A stretch of DNA of 64,000 nucleotides from SXOA01 sp051004015 (GTDB lineage Bacteria > Planctomycetota > Planctomycetia > Pirellulales > Pirellulaceae). This document shows, one piece after another, positions 27,136 to 34,744 of this stretch (positions within the stretch are counted from its first letter, which is position 1; every line of letters begins with the position of its first letter). Under the pieces are notes generated by a model that ran no database searches, had not been told where the DNA came from, and saw only the letters and a program-made list of their open reading frames with translations. The translations under genes and the position numbers were made by a program. The stretch is taken from contig JBPCKT010000135.1 of NCBI GenBank assembly GCA_051004015.1, forward strand, positions 1 through 64,000. Direction: 5' to 3'.

Positions 27136-27224
27136 CGCCGGAAATTTCCTAATCGTACTCGTAATCCTACGCCTAATCTTCTGCCCCCTCTTCCTCTCCG
27201 TGCCTCTGTGTCTCTGTGGTTAAC
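27091..27224. repeat. octamer inverted repeat spanning two gene ends
   Basis: The right arm reads CCTCTGTG, TCTCTGTG, then GTTAAC (27203-27224). The left arm (27091-27131) is the degenerate complement (GCGGAGAGCAAAGGGCACC). It belongs to the same family as 56481-56601. The left arm encodes the end of the small membrane protein, and the right arm contains the GTG start and first codons assigned to chrA. Confidence 0.75.
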
Positions 27225-28679
27225 CCCCCTCCCCACCCCGCGTTCCGCGAGGCCTTCTGGGTCTGGTGCCGCGTCGCGGCGCTCAGCTTCGGCGGCCCGA
27301 CGGCGCAGATCGCAGTGATGCACCGGGTGCTGGTGGAGGAAAAGAAATGGATCAGCGAGCACCGATTTCTGCACGCTCTCAACTACTGCATGCTGCTGCC
27401 GGGACCGGAAGCCCAGCAGCTTGCCGTCTACATTGGCTGGTTGCTTCATGGCACTCGCGGCGGACTTGTCGCCGGCACGCTTTTCATCCTGCCGGGCTTC
27501 GTGGCGATCATGGTGCTGAGCATCTTGTATGTGCTGGCTCAGTCGCAGGAAGCGGCGGCCCTATCGCACATCGTGAATGCCGTCTTCTATGGCCTCAAGC
27601 CGGCGGTGGCGGCTATCGTGGCGGAGGCGGTCATACGGATCGGCAAGAAGGTTCTCAAGAACCGCGTGATGGTCGCCATCGCCGCATTGGCCTTTGTTGG
27701 CATCTTCGTCTTCGAATTGCCGTTTCCCGCCATTATCCTGGCGGCGGGAGTGACGGGCTTCCTGGGTGGAAAACTTTGGCCGGGGACTTTTCAAGTCGTC
27801 AAGCCGCACGGGGAAGGACCCGACGATGAACGCCGAGCCGTCGATTCCGCTGCCGCCAAAGCCAGGCCGACGCTGGCTCGAGGCCTGCTCGTCTCCGTCA
27901 TCTGGCTGACGCTGTGGTTCGCCCCGCTAGCACTGCTCGCGCTCTTGCTCGGCCCCGACAGCATCTATGTGAAGGAAGGAGTTTTCTTCAGCCAGGCGGC
28001 CGTGCTGACCTTTGGCGGGGCGTACTCCGTTCTGGCCTACATTGGCCAGGAAGCAGTGCATCGCTTCGGCTGGCTCAAGCCGGCGGAAATGATGGACGGA
28101 TTGGGCATGGCGGAAACCACGCCCGGCCCGCTGATCATGGTCGTGCAGTTCGTCGGCTTCATGGGGGCTTATCGCAATCCGGGCGACCTGCCGCCACTGC
28201 TGGCGGGCGTGCTCGGCGCGATCATCACCGTCTGGGTCACGTTCGTTCCCTGCTTCTTCTGGATCTTCCTCGGCGCACCATACATCGAACGCCTCCGCGG
28301 CAACTTGAACCTGAGTGCCGCATTGTCCGCGATTACTGCCGCGGTTGTGGGTGTCGTGTTGAACCTGGCGATCTGGTTCGGGATTCACGTGCTGTTTGAA
28401 ACCATCACGGAAGTTCGGCTGGGACTAACACCGGCTAAGGCGACGGAACGTGAAGCTCGCACATTACCGCGGGACATCGACTCGGCGGCGCCACTGACGC
28501 AGCGCATCTGGAAGCCGCACCTGCGATGGTTTCGCCCCGAATGGCATTCGTTGCGTTGGGGTAGCGTGATTCTCCTGGTATTCGCTCTGGTCCTCATCTT
28601 CCCGCTCAAGCAAAAGATGCTTGTGACGCTGGCGAGCTGCGTTGCGGTGGGAATTTTGCTCTATGCAGCAGGGCTTTGA
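27216..28679 (+). CDS. chrA: chromate transporter, fused two-domain form
   Basis: A 487-residue inner-membrane protein of the ChrA (CHR) family. It has the two homologous CHR domains of the long form: the first opens FREAFWVWCRVAALSFGGP and the second has QAAVLTFGGAYSVLAYIGQ. Each domain has several hydrophobic helices, and ETTPGPLIM is seen in the second. ChrA exports chromate, probably coupled to proton movement. The assigned GTG start (27216) lies inside an octamer repeat, but the CHR domain begins about nine codons later, so little room exists for another start. A hydrophilic loop with LTQRIWKPHLRWF precedes the last helices. Confidence 0.92.
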   Translation: MVNPPPHPAFREAFWVWCRVAALSFGGPTAQIAVMHRVLVEEKKWISEHRFLHALNYCMLLPGPEAQQLAVYIGWLLHGTRGGLVAGTLFILPGFVAIMVLSILYVLAQSQEAAALSHIVNAVFYGLKPAVAAIVAEAVIRIGKKVLKNRVMVAIAALAFVGIFVFELPFPAIILAAGVTGFLGGKLWPGTFQVVKPHGEGPDDERRAVDSAAAKARPTLARGLLVSVIWLTLWFAPLALLALLLGPDSIYVKEGVFFSQAAVLTFGGAYSVLAYIGQEAVHRFGWLKPAEMMDGLGMAETTPGPLIMVVQFVGFMGAYRNPGDLPPLLAGVLGAIITVWVTFVPCFFWIFLGAPYIERLRGNLNLSAALSAITAAVVGVVLNLAIWFGIHVLFETITEVRLGLTPAKATEREARTLPRDIDSAAPLTQRIWKPHLRWFRPEWHSLRWGSVILLVFALVLIFPLKQKMLVTLASCVAVGILLYAAGL

Positions 28680-28707
28680 ACCCGGATGACTCCAGCCTCG
28701 AAACTCC

Positions 28708-29574
28708 CTAGCCCCGAATCTCGCCTCCCACCACCACCCGGTGAAAGTGCAACTGCACCTCGCGGCTGACGGCGCGGCGGACCCCCTCGACGAGGCAGCG
28801 AGGCTCGTTGTCTTCCTGGCCCATGCGGACGATTTCGTCGATCTTCATTCCCGGCGGAACAGTGAAGGTGGACTGGTGGATGATCTGATTTCCGGCGTCG
28901 AGCTCCGGCACAATAAAGTGGCAGGTGGCTCCGTAGGTGAGCATCCGCCCGGCGTAGGCATCGTGATACGGACGCAGACCGGGGAAGCTCGGCAGCAGGC
29001 CGTGATGCAGGTTGATGATCCGCCCGCCGGCGTACTTCCAGCACGTGGCCGCGGGAAGCACCCGCATGTAACGGGCGAGGACGATGTAGTCCACCTCGTA
29101 CCGGTCGAGGGTGGCGATGAAATGCTCTTCGTCGGCTCGGCCCTCATCATCTCCCACCATTTCCCAGGGAACGCCGAACTGCTCCGCGATCCCGCGGCAG
29201 GCGGACCGGTTGCCGATGAGGACGGCGGCTTCCGCGTTGATGTGGCCGTCGCGAATCGCGCGCAGCAGCGCCAGCGGGGGCTCGGGGCGATAAGTCACGC
29301 AGATTGCCAGCCGGGGCTTCTCGGCCCGCTCTTCCGGTGACCAGACTCGAATCGAGAGGTTTGTCTCGCCGCCGATCTCTGCCATTGCCGCCCGCACCTC
29401 GGCCAACTTCTCCGCCGGCAGTTTTACTCGCAGCAGCATGGCGAAGAGGGCCTCCTCGTCATGGTCATACATCTGGATTTCGGCGATATTCGCCCCCTGC
29501 CCGGTCACGTAATGGATGATCGGGTCCGCCAGGCGAACATGGTCAGGGCCGACGGCAGTGATGATGAGCTGCAT
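28708..29574 (-). CDS. purU: formyltetrahydrofolate deformylase
   Basis: A 288-residue PurU, which hydrolyses 10-formyl-THF to formate and THF and so balances one-carbon units and feeds purine synthesis. An N-terminal ACT domain (ITAVGPDHVRLADPII, residues 4-80) is followed by the formyltransferase-fold catalytic domain with NLHHGLLPSF, GATCHFI and LDAGNQII, which include the expected Asn, His and Asp catalytic residues. Length and order match the family. The gene is convergent with chrA (29 bp apart) and lies downstream of an SDR gene on the same strand, separated by a heptamer repeat. Confidence 0.95.
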   Translation of the reverse strand: MQLIITAVGPDHVRLADPIIHYVTGQGANIAEIQMYDHDEEALFAMLLRVKLPAEKLAEVRAAMAEIGGETNLSIRVWSPEERAEKPRLAICVTYRPEPPLALLRAIRDGHINAEAAVLIGNRSACRGIAEQFGVPWEMVGDDEGRADEEHFIATLDRYEVDYIVLARYMRVLPAATCWKYAGGRIINLHHGLLPSFPGLRPYHDAYAGRMLTYGATCHFIVPELDAGNQIIHQSTFTVPPGMKIDEIVRMGQEDNEPRCLVEGVRRAVSREVQLHFHRVVVGGEIRG

Positions 29575-29580
29575 CAGAAA

Positions 29581-29672
29581 ATCCTAATGACTAAATCCTA
29601 ATGTCTAATGTCTAAAGTGTAGGTCCAGTTTCTTCCTTTGGTCATTAGACATTAGGATTTGGACATTCGATT
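29581..29672. repeat. heptamer inverted repeat (TCTAATG family)
   Basis: The left half is five perfect-phase 7-mers: ATCCTAA, TGACTAA, ATCCTAA, TGTCTAA, TGTCTAA (29581-29615). The right half is TTGGTCA, TTAGACA, TTAGGAT, TTGGACA, TTCGATT (29638-29672). The 18-base AAATCCTAATGTCTAATG at 29593-29610 is perfectly complementary to 29643-29660. The element fills the gap between the SDR stop codon and the purU start. Confidence 0.9.
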
Positions 29673-30433
29673 CATCGGAGGAATCGTCCCCCATTCACAT
29701 CAATCACCGCTCCATTCACGAACTTCCCCGCGTCGCTCACCAAAAACAGCACGGCGGCGGCGACTTCTTCCGCAGTGCCGTTGCGGCCAAGGGGCGTTTC
29801 CTTGCGGTACTGTGCCATCCGCTCAGGCGTGGTGAATTGCTCGTGATGTCGCGTCTCAATGACGCCTGGCATGATGGCGTTTGTGCGGATCTCCGGGGCC
29901 AGTTCGCGGGCCAGCGTCCGGGTGAAAACTTGCAGCCCCCCTTTCGCCGCCGCGTAGGCCCCAGCTCCGTTGGCCCCGCCGGTTTGCACCGACAGCGACA
30001 GATTGTTGATAATCGCCCCGTTGCCGCTGGCCCGCAGGTGGGGAATTGCCCGCTGCGTGACAACAAATGCCGAGGTCAGGTTCACGCTCAGGGCCTGCTG
30101 CCAGACTTCCAGCGAGCAGTCTTCAATCCGGGCTCGCTCCACGACCGAACCCGCGTTGTTCACCAAAATGTCAAGCCGCCCGGCAGCGGCAACTGCGTCG
30201 TCCACCAACTTTCGCGCCTGGTTCGGTTCCGCGAGGTCCGCGGCGAAGACCCAGCCGGTCCCGCCGCGGGCTTTGATGCCCTGCAAGGCCTCCTTCGCCT
30301 CGGCTTGGCTGCGGTGGCAGTGCAGGATGACTCTGGCTCCGGCCGCGGCGAGCGATTCGGCCGTCGCCCGGCCAATGCCCACGCCAGCGCCCGTGACGAC
30401 GGCAACGCGGCCAGTCAGGTCAAAGAGGTTCAT
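29672..30433 (-). CDS. SDR family oxidoreductase
   Basis: A 253-residue classical short-chain dehydrogenase/reductase. The nucleotide-binding motif TGAGVGIG is at residues 14-21, followed by NNAG, a Ser in INNLSLSV and the catalytic Y-x-x-x-K (YAAAKGG). The C-terminus FVNGAVIDVNGG is typical of FabG-like enzymes. The substrate cannot be read from sequence; 3-oxoacyl-ACP or sugar/alcohol substrates are all possible. The ATG at 30433 follows GGAG; a longer frame upstream has no domain content. A good sigma-70-like promoter lies about 210 bases upstream (30647-30674). Confidence 0.93.
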   Translation of the reverse strand: MNLFDLTGRVAVVTGAGVGIGRATAESLAAAGARVILHCHRSQAEAKEALQGIKARGGTGWVFAADLAEPNQARKLVDDAVAAAGRLDILVNNAGSVVERARIEDCSLEVWQQALSVNLTSAFVVTQRAIPHLRASGNGAIINNLSLSVQTGGANGAGAYAAAKGGLQVFTRTLARELAPEIRTNAIMPGVIETRHHEQFTTPERMAQYRKETPLGRNGTAEEVAAAVLFLVSDAGKFVNGAVIDVNGGRFLR

Positions 30434-30646
30434 GGTTCTGCTCCAATGCGGATAATCGCGCCGGTCCAATTTCAGGTCCGAATACCCCCCCGACTGTTGC
30501 GAAACTGTCTGATTTCCGCAACACCCCCCCGGCCTCCCCTAAGCTGTTAATGGGACCGGAACCGTTTGCACCAATTCGGCCTAGGTTGCATTTCCCCATT
30601 TCGTCACCCACCATGAGACTCACGCCAACGCTTGATACTGTTAAAT

Positions 30647-30674
30647 AGTATACTATACAGGTTGTCACAGTCAA
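30647..30674 (-). promoter_or_regulatory. sigma-70-like promoter with overlapping palindrome
   Basis: On the minus strand TTGACT (30669-30674) and TATACT (30647-30652) are separated by 16 bases; each matches its consensus at five of six positions. The -10 overlaps a 12-bp perfect palindrome, ATAGTATACTAT (30645-30656), which could be an operator. It would drive the SDR gene with a leader of roughly 205 bases. No transcription data were available. Confidence 0.45.
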
Positions 30675-30730
30675 TGGCCTGCCAGCCAGATTTACCGAAA
30701 TATTTCTGCCCCCGCGGGGCCCGAATCGCT

Positions 30731-32062
30731 TCAGGATTCCGCCACGTCCGAGCGCGGAAGCGAGCTTCCCCGCGGCTGCCGCTCGATGTAGTACCAAAAG
30801 CCTCCGGCGGCGATGAGGAACCCCAGACTGATCCACTGCGAAATCGTGAGCCGCGTGCCGAACTGTCCGGACTCGTCGCTGCGGATCATTTCGAGCAGGA
30901 ACCGGCAGAGCGGATGGACGGTGATGAGCAGGGCAAATATTTCTCCGTCTCGCCGACGGAATGGATACGCAAGCCACAGGACCAGCGCCAAAAGCCCCGC
31001 GTCGAGCGCCGCATAGAGCTGCGTGGGGTGGATGGGAAGGCTGCGGCCCGGCCAGTCAGTACGAATGATGCGGTGGAATTTGCCTTCCGTCGTCGTCAAT
31101 TCAACCGAGCCGTTCGAAAGGCCGAGTCCGATCTGGGCGTCTTGAAGCGATGCGATCTTCTTTCCATTGACGTACTCAATTTCTTCCCCCTCTTGAACGC
31201 CGGCCTTCTCCGCGGCACCTCCTGGAAGAACCTGTTGGACGACGACGGCAGGAGGAAGCCATTTTTCCTGCGTCGATTTCAGCTTCATTCCATAGAGCAG
31301 CCCCAACTCATGTTGCCGCTGGTACGGTGGGCTATCCTTCAAATACCAGGCGGCTCGCGGCGGAAAGGTCATCGCCACGGGCCAGTCGCATTCTCCGCCA
31401 TAACAGCAGCCGTTGAGAAAGCAGCCGATGCGTCCCAGCGCAGCTCCCACAACCATGCTGGGGGCGATGATGTCCAGCAGGGCCAGCACCGGCAGGCCGC
31501 GGCGGATGAGATAGTAAATGCCAAAGGGGACTCCGGCCAGCACCGAGCCGTAAACGACAAGGCCACCTTTAGTCACATCGACGAGTGACATGAGAATGTC
31601 CCGCCAACTAGCGTTAGGCCGAAAGAATTCCTCATGGTACTGGGCGATGAAGAACACACGGGCACCAATAATGCCGGGGAAGATCATCCACATCGCCAGC
31701 GAAGTCATGACCTCGGGGTCAATTCCCATTTGCCACGCCCGGTACATCCCCAGCCCCACGCCGGCCACCATCGCCACCATCATCATCACGCCAAAGCCGC
31801 GGATGGGGATGCCGATGGGTATGCCCGGCTGACCGGGCACCGGCGCCCGCTCCATCATGTTCGGGAGGAAGAACATGATGACCAGGGCGACGATCCCCAG
31901 AAAAGGCAGATAGCTGGCCGTCTCGAGGTTCCACCCCTGCTTGCGAATCAACCACCCGATGATGCCGGCGCTCACAATCAGCCAGGCGATGAGCAGCCAG
32001 CCCAGGCCCACCACGGGCAAGCCATTCCACTCATACGGGATATAGAACAGGGTCGATCGCAC
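30731..32062 (-). CDS. lgt: prolipoprotein diacylglyceryl transferase with inserted PDZ-like domain
   Basis: A 443-residue inner-membrane Lgt, which adds diacylglycerol from phosphatidylglycerol to the lipobox cysteine of prolipoproteins. Family marks: an Arg in GARVFFI, the signature GRIGCFLNGCCYG, and HPTQLYAALDAG near the C-terminal helices. It is much longer than the usual 260-300 residues. An extra N-terminal hydrophobic region is present, and about 95 residues between MTFPP and HPTQLY carry a PDZ-like core: VVQQVLPGGAAEKAGVQEGE then EYVNGKKI. That places a peptide-binding module in the periplasmic head. GTG start, three bases after the panC stop; the last gene of a folK-panC-lgt operon. 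Confidence 0.9.
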   Translation of the reverse strand: MRSTLFYIPYEWNGLPVVGLGWLLIAWLIVSAGIIGWLIRKQGWNLETASYLPFLGIVALVIMFFLPNMMERAPVPGQPGIPIGIPIRGFGVMMMVAMVAGVGLGMYRAWQMGIDPEVMTSLAMWMIFPGIIGARVFFIAQYHEEFFRPNASWRDILMSLVDVTKGGLVVYGSVLAGVPFGIYYLIRRGLPVLALLDIIAPSMVVGAALGRIGCFLNGCCYGGECDWPVAMTFPPRAAWYLKDSPPYQRQHELGLLYGMKLKSTQEKWLPPAVVVQQVLPGGAAEKAGVQEGEEIEYVNGKKIASLQDAQIGLGLSNGSVELTTTEGKFHRIIRTDWPGRSLPIHPTQLYAALDAGLLALVLWLAYPFRRRDGEIFALLITVHPLCRFLLEMIRSDESGQFGTRLTISQWISLGFLIAAGGFWYYIERQPRGSSLPRSDVAES

Positions 32063-32065
32063 GGT

Positions 32066-32956
32066 TCATCCTTGAGCCTGGCCACTTGGCAATGACCCAC
32101 CTGGAGCATTCAGCAGGCAATTATCAATCAGCCGCGTCTTGCCGACAAGAGCAGCAATCAGGGCGACCGCCGGTCCCTCAAGCTGCGTCAATTCCACCAG
32201 CGTATTTGGATCGACCAGCGTGGCATAATCGATCCGCTCGATGCCGGCGCCTTCCAGAGTCCGCTGCATATCGTCTGCAAGGGTTGCCGCGTCCCGCTCG
32301 CCGCGACTTACAGCTTCTTGGACGTTTGTCAGCGCCCGCGACAGCGCCAACGCCTGTTGCCGCTCACCCGGCGAGAGATACCGGTTGCGGCTGCTCATCG
32401 CGAGACCATCCGGCTCGCGGACGATGGGGCACACGACGACTTGGACTGGTACGTTCAGGTCCGCCACCATTCGCTGGATCACCAGGAATTGTTGAAAGTC
32501 CTTCTGGCCAAAATAGGCTCGGTCCGCGGGAATGATATTGAACAGCTTGAGCACCACCGTGGCCACGCCCCGGAAATGCCCGGGCCGGCAGACACCTTCC
32601 AGCGGCTGCGCCACCTGCGGTGGCTCAATGAGGGTGGATGCGTCGGGCGGATACATGTCCTCGCGGCTAGGGACGAATACCAGGTCGCAATTCGCGCTCG
32701 CGAGGGATTGTACGTCAGCTTCCAGTGTCCGCGGATACTTCGAAAAGTCTTCGTGCGGGGCAAACTGCGTGGGATTCACAAAAATCGTCGTCACCGCCGC
32801 TTCGCACTCGCTCTTGGCCCGCCGCACCAGGCTCAAATGCCCCTCATGCAGCGCCCCCATCGTGGGCACCAGGCCCACCGACTTACCCGCGCGCTGCAAC
32901 TCGCGCACAGCGGCCCGCATTTCCGGAATCGTCGAAATCAGGCGAGGAGAGGCCAC
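32066..32956 (-). CDS. panC: pantothenate synthetase
   Basis: A 296-residue PanC, which ligates pantoate and beta-alanine with ATP to form pantothenate on the CoA pathway. The nucleotidyl-transferase HIGH-type motif is in PTMGALHEGHL (31-41), followed by FVNPTQF, the GQKDFQQ segment and the KMSKS-equivalent MSSRNRYLS. Complete and standard in length. The start is GTG, nine bases after the folK stop, with GGAG in the folK end. It lies between folK and lgt, apparently co-transcribed. Confidence 0.96.
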   Translation of the reverse strand: MASPRLISTIPEMRAAVRELQRAGKSVGLVPTMGALHEGHLSLVRRAKSECEAAVTTIFVNPTQFAPHEDFSKYPRTLEADVQSLASANCDLVFVPSREDMYPPDASTLIEPPQVAQPLEGVCRPGHFRGVATVVLKLFNIIPADRAYFGQKDFQQFLVIQRMVADLNVPVQVVVCPIVREPDGLAMSSRNRYLSPGERQQALALSRALTNVQEAVSRGERDAATLADDMQRTLEGAGIERIDYATLVDPNTLVELTQLEGPAVALIAALVGKTRLIDNCLLNAPGGSLPSGQAQG

Positions 32957-32965
32957 AACTTTCTT

Positions 32966-33949
32966 CTACTCCATTGCCTGCATGGCGGCTAGGACCTCGC
33001 GTCGGGCAATGCGAGGATCATCCATGCAGAGCTGCAAACTTGGTGGAGAATCTGGCTGTCGGCGAAGGACGTCAAGACGTTTGCGTACTATCTCCAGTGT
33101 CGGATCACGGTTGTCAAGAACGACCACTAGCCGCGGCTGTTGAACCAACGAACGATACTCTTTCAGCCTTCCCAGCGTCTCGCTGTCGCGGCAAGTTTCA
33201 TTCGCGTGGAGCAAACATTCGGCTTCATCAAATTCAAAATCGGCCCAGAAATCCGATACGATCCAAGGTTTCTCCGAAAGGCGCGCCGAAGACGCGAGGG
33301 CTTCCGCGTTCCTTTGACGCTGTAGGGAAACTGCTTTTTCCATCCATTGCCTTGTTCCGAATGTCTCAATCAGTGTATCGGAGTGCGACCATCCGTGAAT
33401 CACGCTGCAGGTCGTGATTTGAATGAGAGAGTCAACGACCTTCTCGAAATCCTCCTTGACGCACGAAAAGGCAACGTACCTTGGGGTGGAATCGAGGTTG
33501 TGTCGCAATCTTTCCACCGTCCACCCATTCACCGGCCACACCATTTCCCCCGCAATCTCCGCCGCCGGCTCCAAGACAAACCGCCGGTAGCACATCCGGG
33601 GATGCGGCAGCTCCAAGGTGGGCGTCTTGCACTCAACCCGGCCATAGAGCAGCAAATCCAGGTCAATCACCCGCGGCCCCCAGCGCTCCTCGCGCACCCG
33701 GCCAATCTGGTCCTCCATCGCCAGCAGTTTGGCGAGCAGCTCCTCCGGCGACAGGGACGTATCCAATCGGGCCGCGGCGTTGAGGAATGCACCCTGCCCT
33801 TCAGGTCCGCCCGCCGGCTTGCTCTGGCGAAAGCTGCTGACAGCCTCGACACGAATCCGTGGCTCCTTGCTGAGCAGCTCGATCGCCCTTTTGAGCGCAG
33901 CGTTCCTGTCGCCAAGATTTGATCCGAGTCCGACGAGTGCAGTCGCCAT
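32966..33949 (-). CDS. folK: FolK fused to a degenerate deoxynucleoside-kinase-like domain
   Basis: A 327-residue protein. Residues 1-155 are HPPK (FolK), the folate-pathway pyrophosphokinase: GLGSNLGD at the N-terminus, the FLN segment at 55-57, and WGPRVIDLDLLLY (90-102) with the metal-binding Asp pair. Residues 157-327 are extra and resemble deoxynucleoside kinases in their second half: PWIVSDFWADFEFDEAE (228-244), then LGRLKEYRSLVQQPRLVVVLDNRDP. The position where the kinase P-loop should be reads YVAFSCVKEDFEKV, without G-x-x-G-x-G-K, so this part is probably not catalytic. The ATG at 33949 lies six bases after a TATAAT hexamer. Confidence 0.93.
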   Translation of the reverse strand: MATALVGLGSNLGDRNAALKRAIELLSKEPRIRVEAVSSFRQSKPAGGPEGQGAFLNAAARLDTSLSPEELLAKLLAMEDQIGRVREERWGPRVIDLDLLLYGRVECKTPTLELPHPRMCYRRFVLEPAAEIAGEMVWPVNGWTVERLRHNLDSTPRYVAFSCVKEDFEKVVDSLIQITTCSVIHGWSHSDTLIETFGTRQWMEKAVSLQRQRNAEALASSARLSEKPWIVSDFWADFEFDEAECLLHANETCRDSETLGRLKEYRSLVQQPRLVVVLDNRDPTLEIVRKRLDVLRRQPDSPPSLQLCMDDPRIARREVLAAMQAME

Positions 33950-33955
33950 CACCCC

Positions 33956-33982
33956 ATTATAGGGATGGATGGCCTTTCTCAA
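33956..33982 (-). promoter_or_regulatory. folK promoter, probably leaderless
   Basis: On the minus strand a perfect TATAAT (33956-33961) is followed by six bases and then the folK ATG (33949). TTGAGA (33977-33982) lies 15 bases upstream of it. Transcription would begin at or next to the start codon, giving a leaderless mRNA. The same spacing is seen before the gene at 44021. Confidence 0.5.
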
Positions 33983-34482
33983 GCTTGCTTTTCCGGCGGA
34001 AAACGGATGTTCCCCGGCTGCGGATCAAAGTAATGGATTCCGTGCCCCCGGAGTGCGGCCAGCACTTTGCGGACGAGCGGCCATTGGTGGGGTTCGTAGA
34101 GCTCTTCTCGGTCCGCCCACAAATCGACAAGGGCGTCATCCGAAAAATCCGGCGGCTGGTCGAGGTAGGCTTTGCCGAAATCGAGGACACACGGCGGAGC
34201 CACAATACTCATCTCGACGACTTGGAGTATATTGTCATAATCAATCAGGTACGGCACGACGAATCCCGCGAGCACTGCGACTTCATCCTCGAGCAACCGG
34301 CGGTAACAGTCTCGCTCGCGAAGATAGGTTTCGTTTCGCTCGATGACTTTGATGGCCGAATTCCGAGACGATTTCCAAACAGCTCCATCCATTCCAAATC
34401 CCAGCCGTTCCCCCAGCTGAATCTGCTGCTTTGCGGCGTATTGAGCTGCGATGCTTTCAGCCTGGTGCAAGGAGAAGGTCAT
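33979..34482 (-). CDS. minimal kinase-like protein
   Basis: A 167-residue protein with protein-kinase-fold marks: a glycine loop GFGMDGAVW (28-36), a Lys in SAIKVI (42-47), an acidic helix ERDCYRRLLEDE, and a catalytic-loop-like HYFDPQPGN (150-158) holding the expected Asp and Asn. No DFG follows the catalytic loop; the protein ends nine residues later. A DFG tripeptide instead lies earlier (101-103). It is much smaller than classical kinases and may be an atypical kinase or aminoglycoside-phosphotransferase relative. The ATG at 34482 shares bases with the start of the divergent small ORF. Substrate unknown. Confidence 0.72.
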   Translation of the reverse strand: MTFSLHQAESIAAQYAAKQQIQLGERLGFGMDGAVWKSSRNSAIKVIERNETYLRERDCYRRLLEDEVAVLAGFVVPYLIDYDNILQVVEMSIVAPPCVLDFGKAYLDQPPDFSDDALVDLWADREELYEPHQWPLVRKVLAALRGHGIHYFDPQPGNIRFPPEKQA

Positions 34483-34744
34483 GATTGCCCCCGCGGAAAG
34501 CCTGTCCACGGATGTTGACGGTTGGGTCATCATCGAAGATGTGCGGCACCCATTATGGCAGATCGGACCGGATCGATTGATGCTACGGCAGCCTATCGCC
34601 TTCTCTCCACGGCCGGCAGAGGTGCTGCTCTCCATCGACGGCGTGGAAAACCGCATGCGGGTCTTTTTCTCCGAGGGAAGTTCGATCTCCTCCCCATTCA
34701 TCGCGTATCGAAAGCTCGATGATACTGCGACGGAAGCAAGTTAA
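34481..34744 (+). CDS. small protein of unknown function
   Basis: An 87-residue cytoplasmic-looking protein starting MIAPAESLSTDVDGW. The ATG at 34481 is preceded by AAGGAGAAGG, one of the best ribosome-binding sites in the window. No domain is recognised; predicted strands alternate with a D-G-V-E-N turn. The start codon overlaps that of the divergent kinase-like gene, and its TAA overlaps the TAA of the convergent AI-2E-type gene (TTAA at 34741-34744). The pairing with the kinase-like gene suggests a functional link, but nothing in the sequence proves it. Confidence 0.6.
   Translation: MIAPAESLSTDVDGWVIIEDVRHPLWQIGPDRLMLRQPIAFSPRPAEVLLSIDGVENRMRVFFSEGSSISSPFIAYRKLDDTATEAS

Noticed and set aside
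28741..29340. Plus-strand frame opposite purU
   Set aside because: The purU protein is complete with all motifs on the minus strand.
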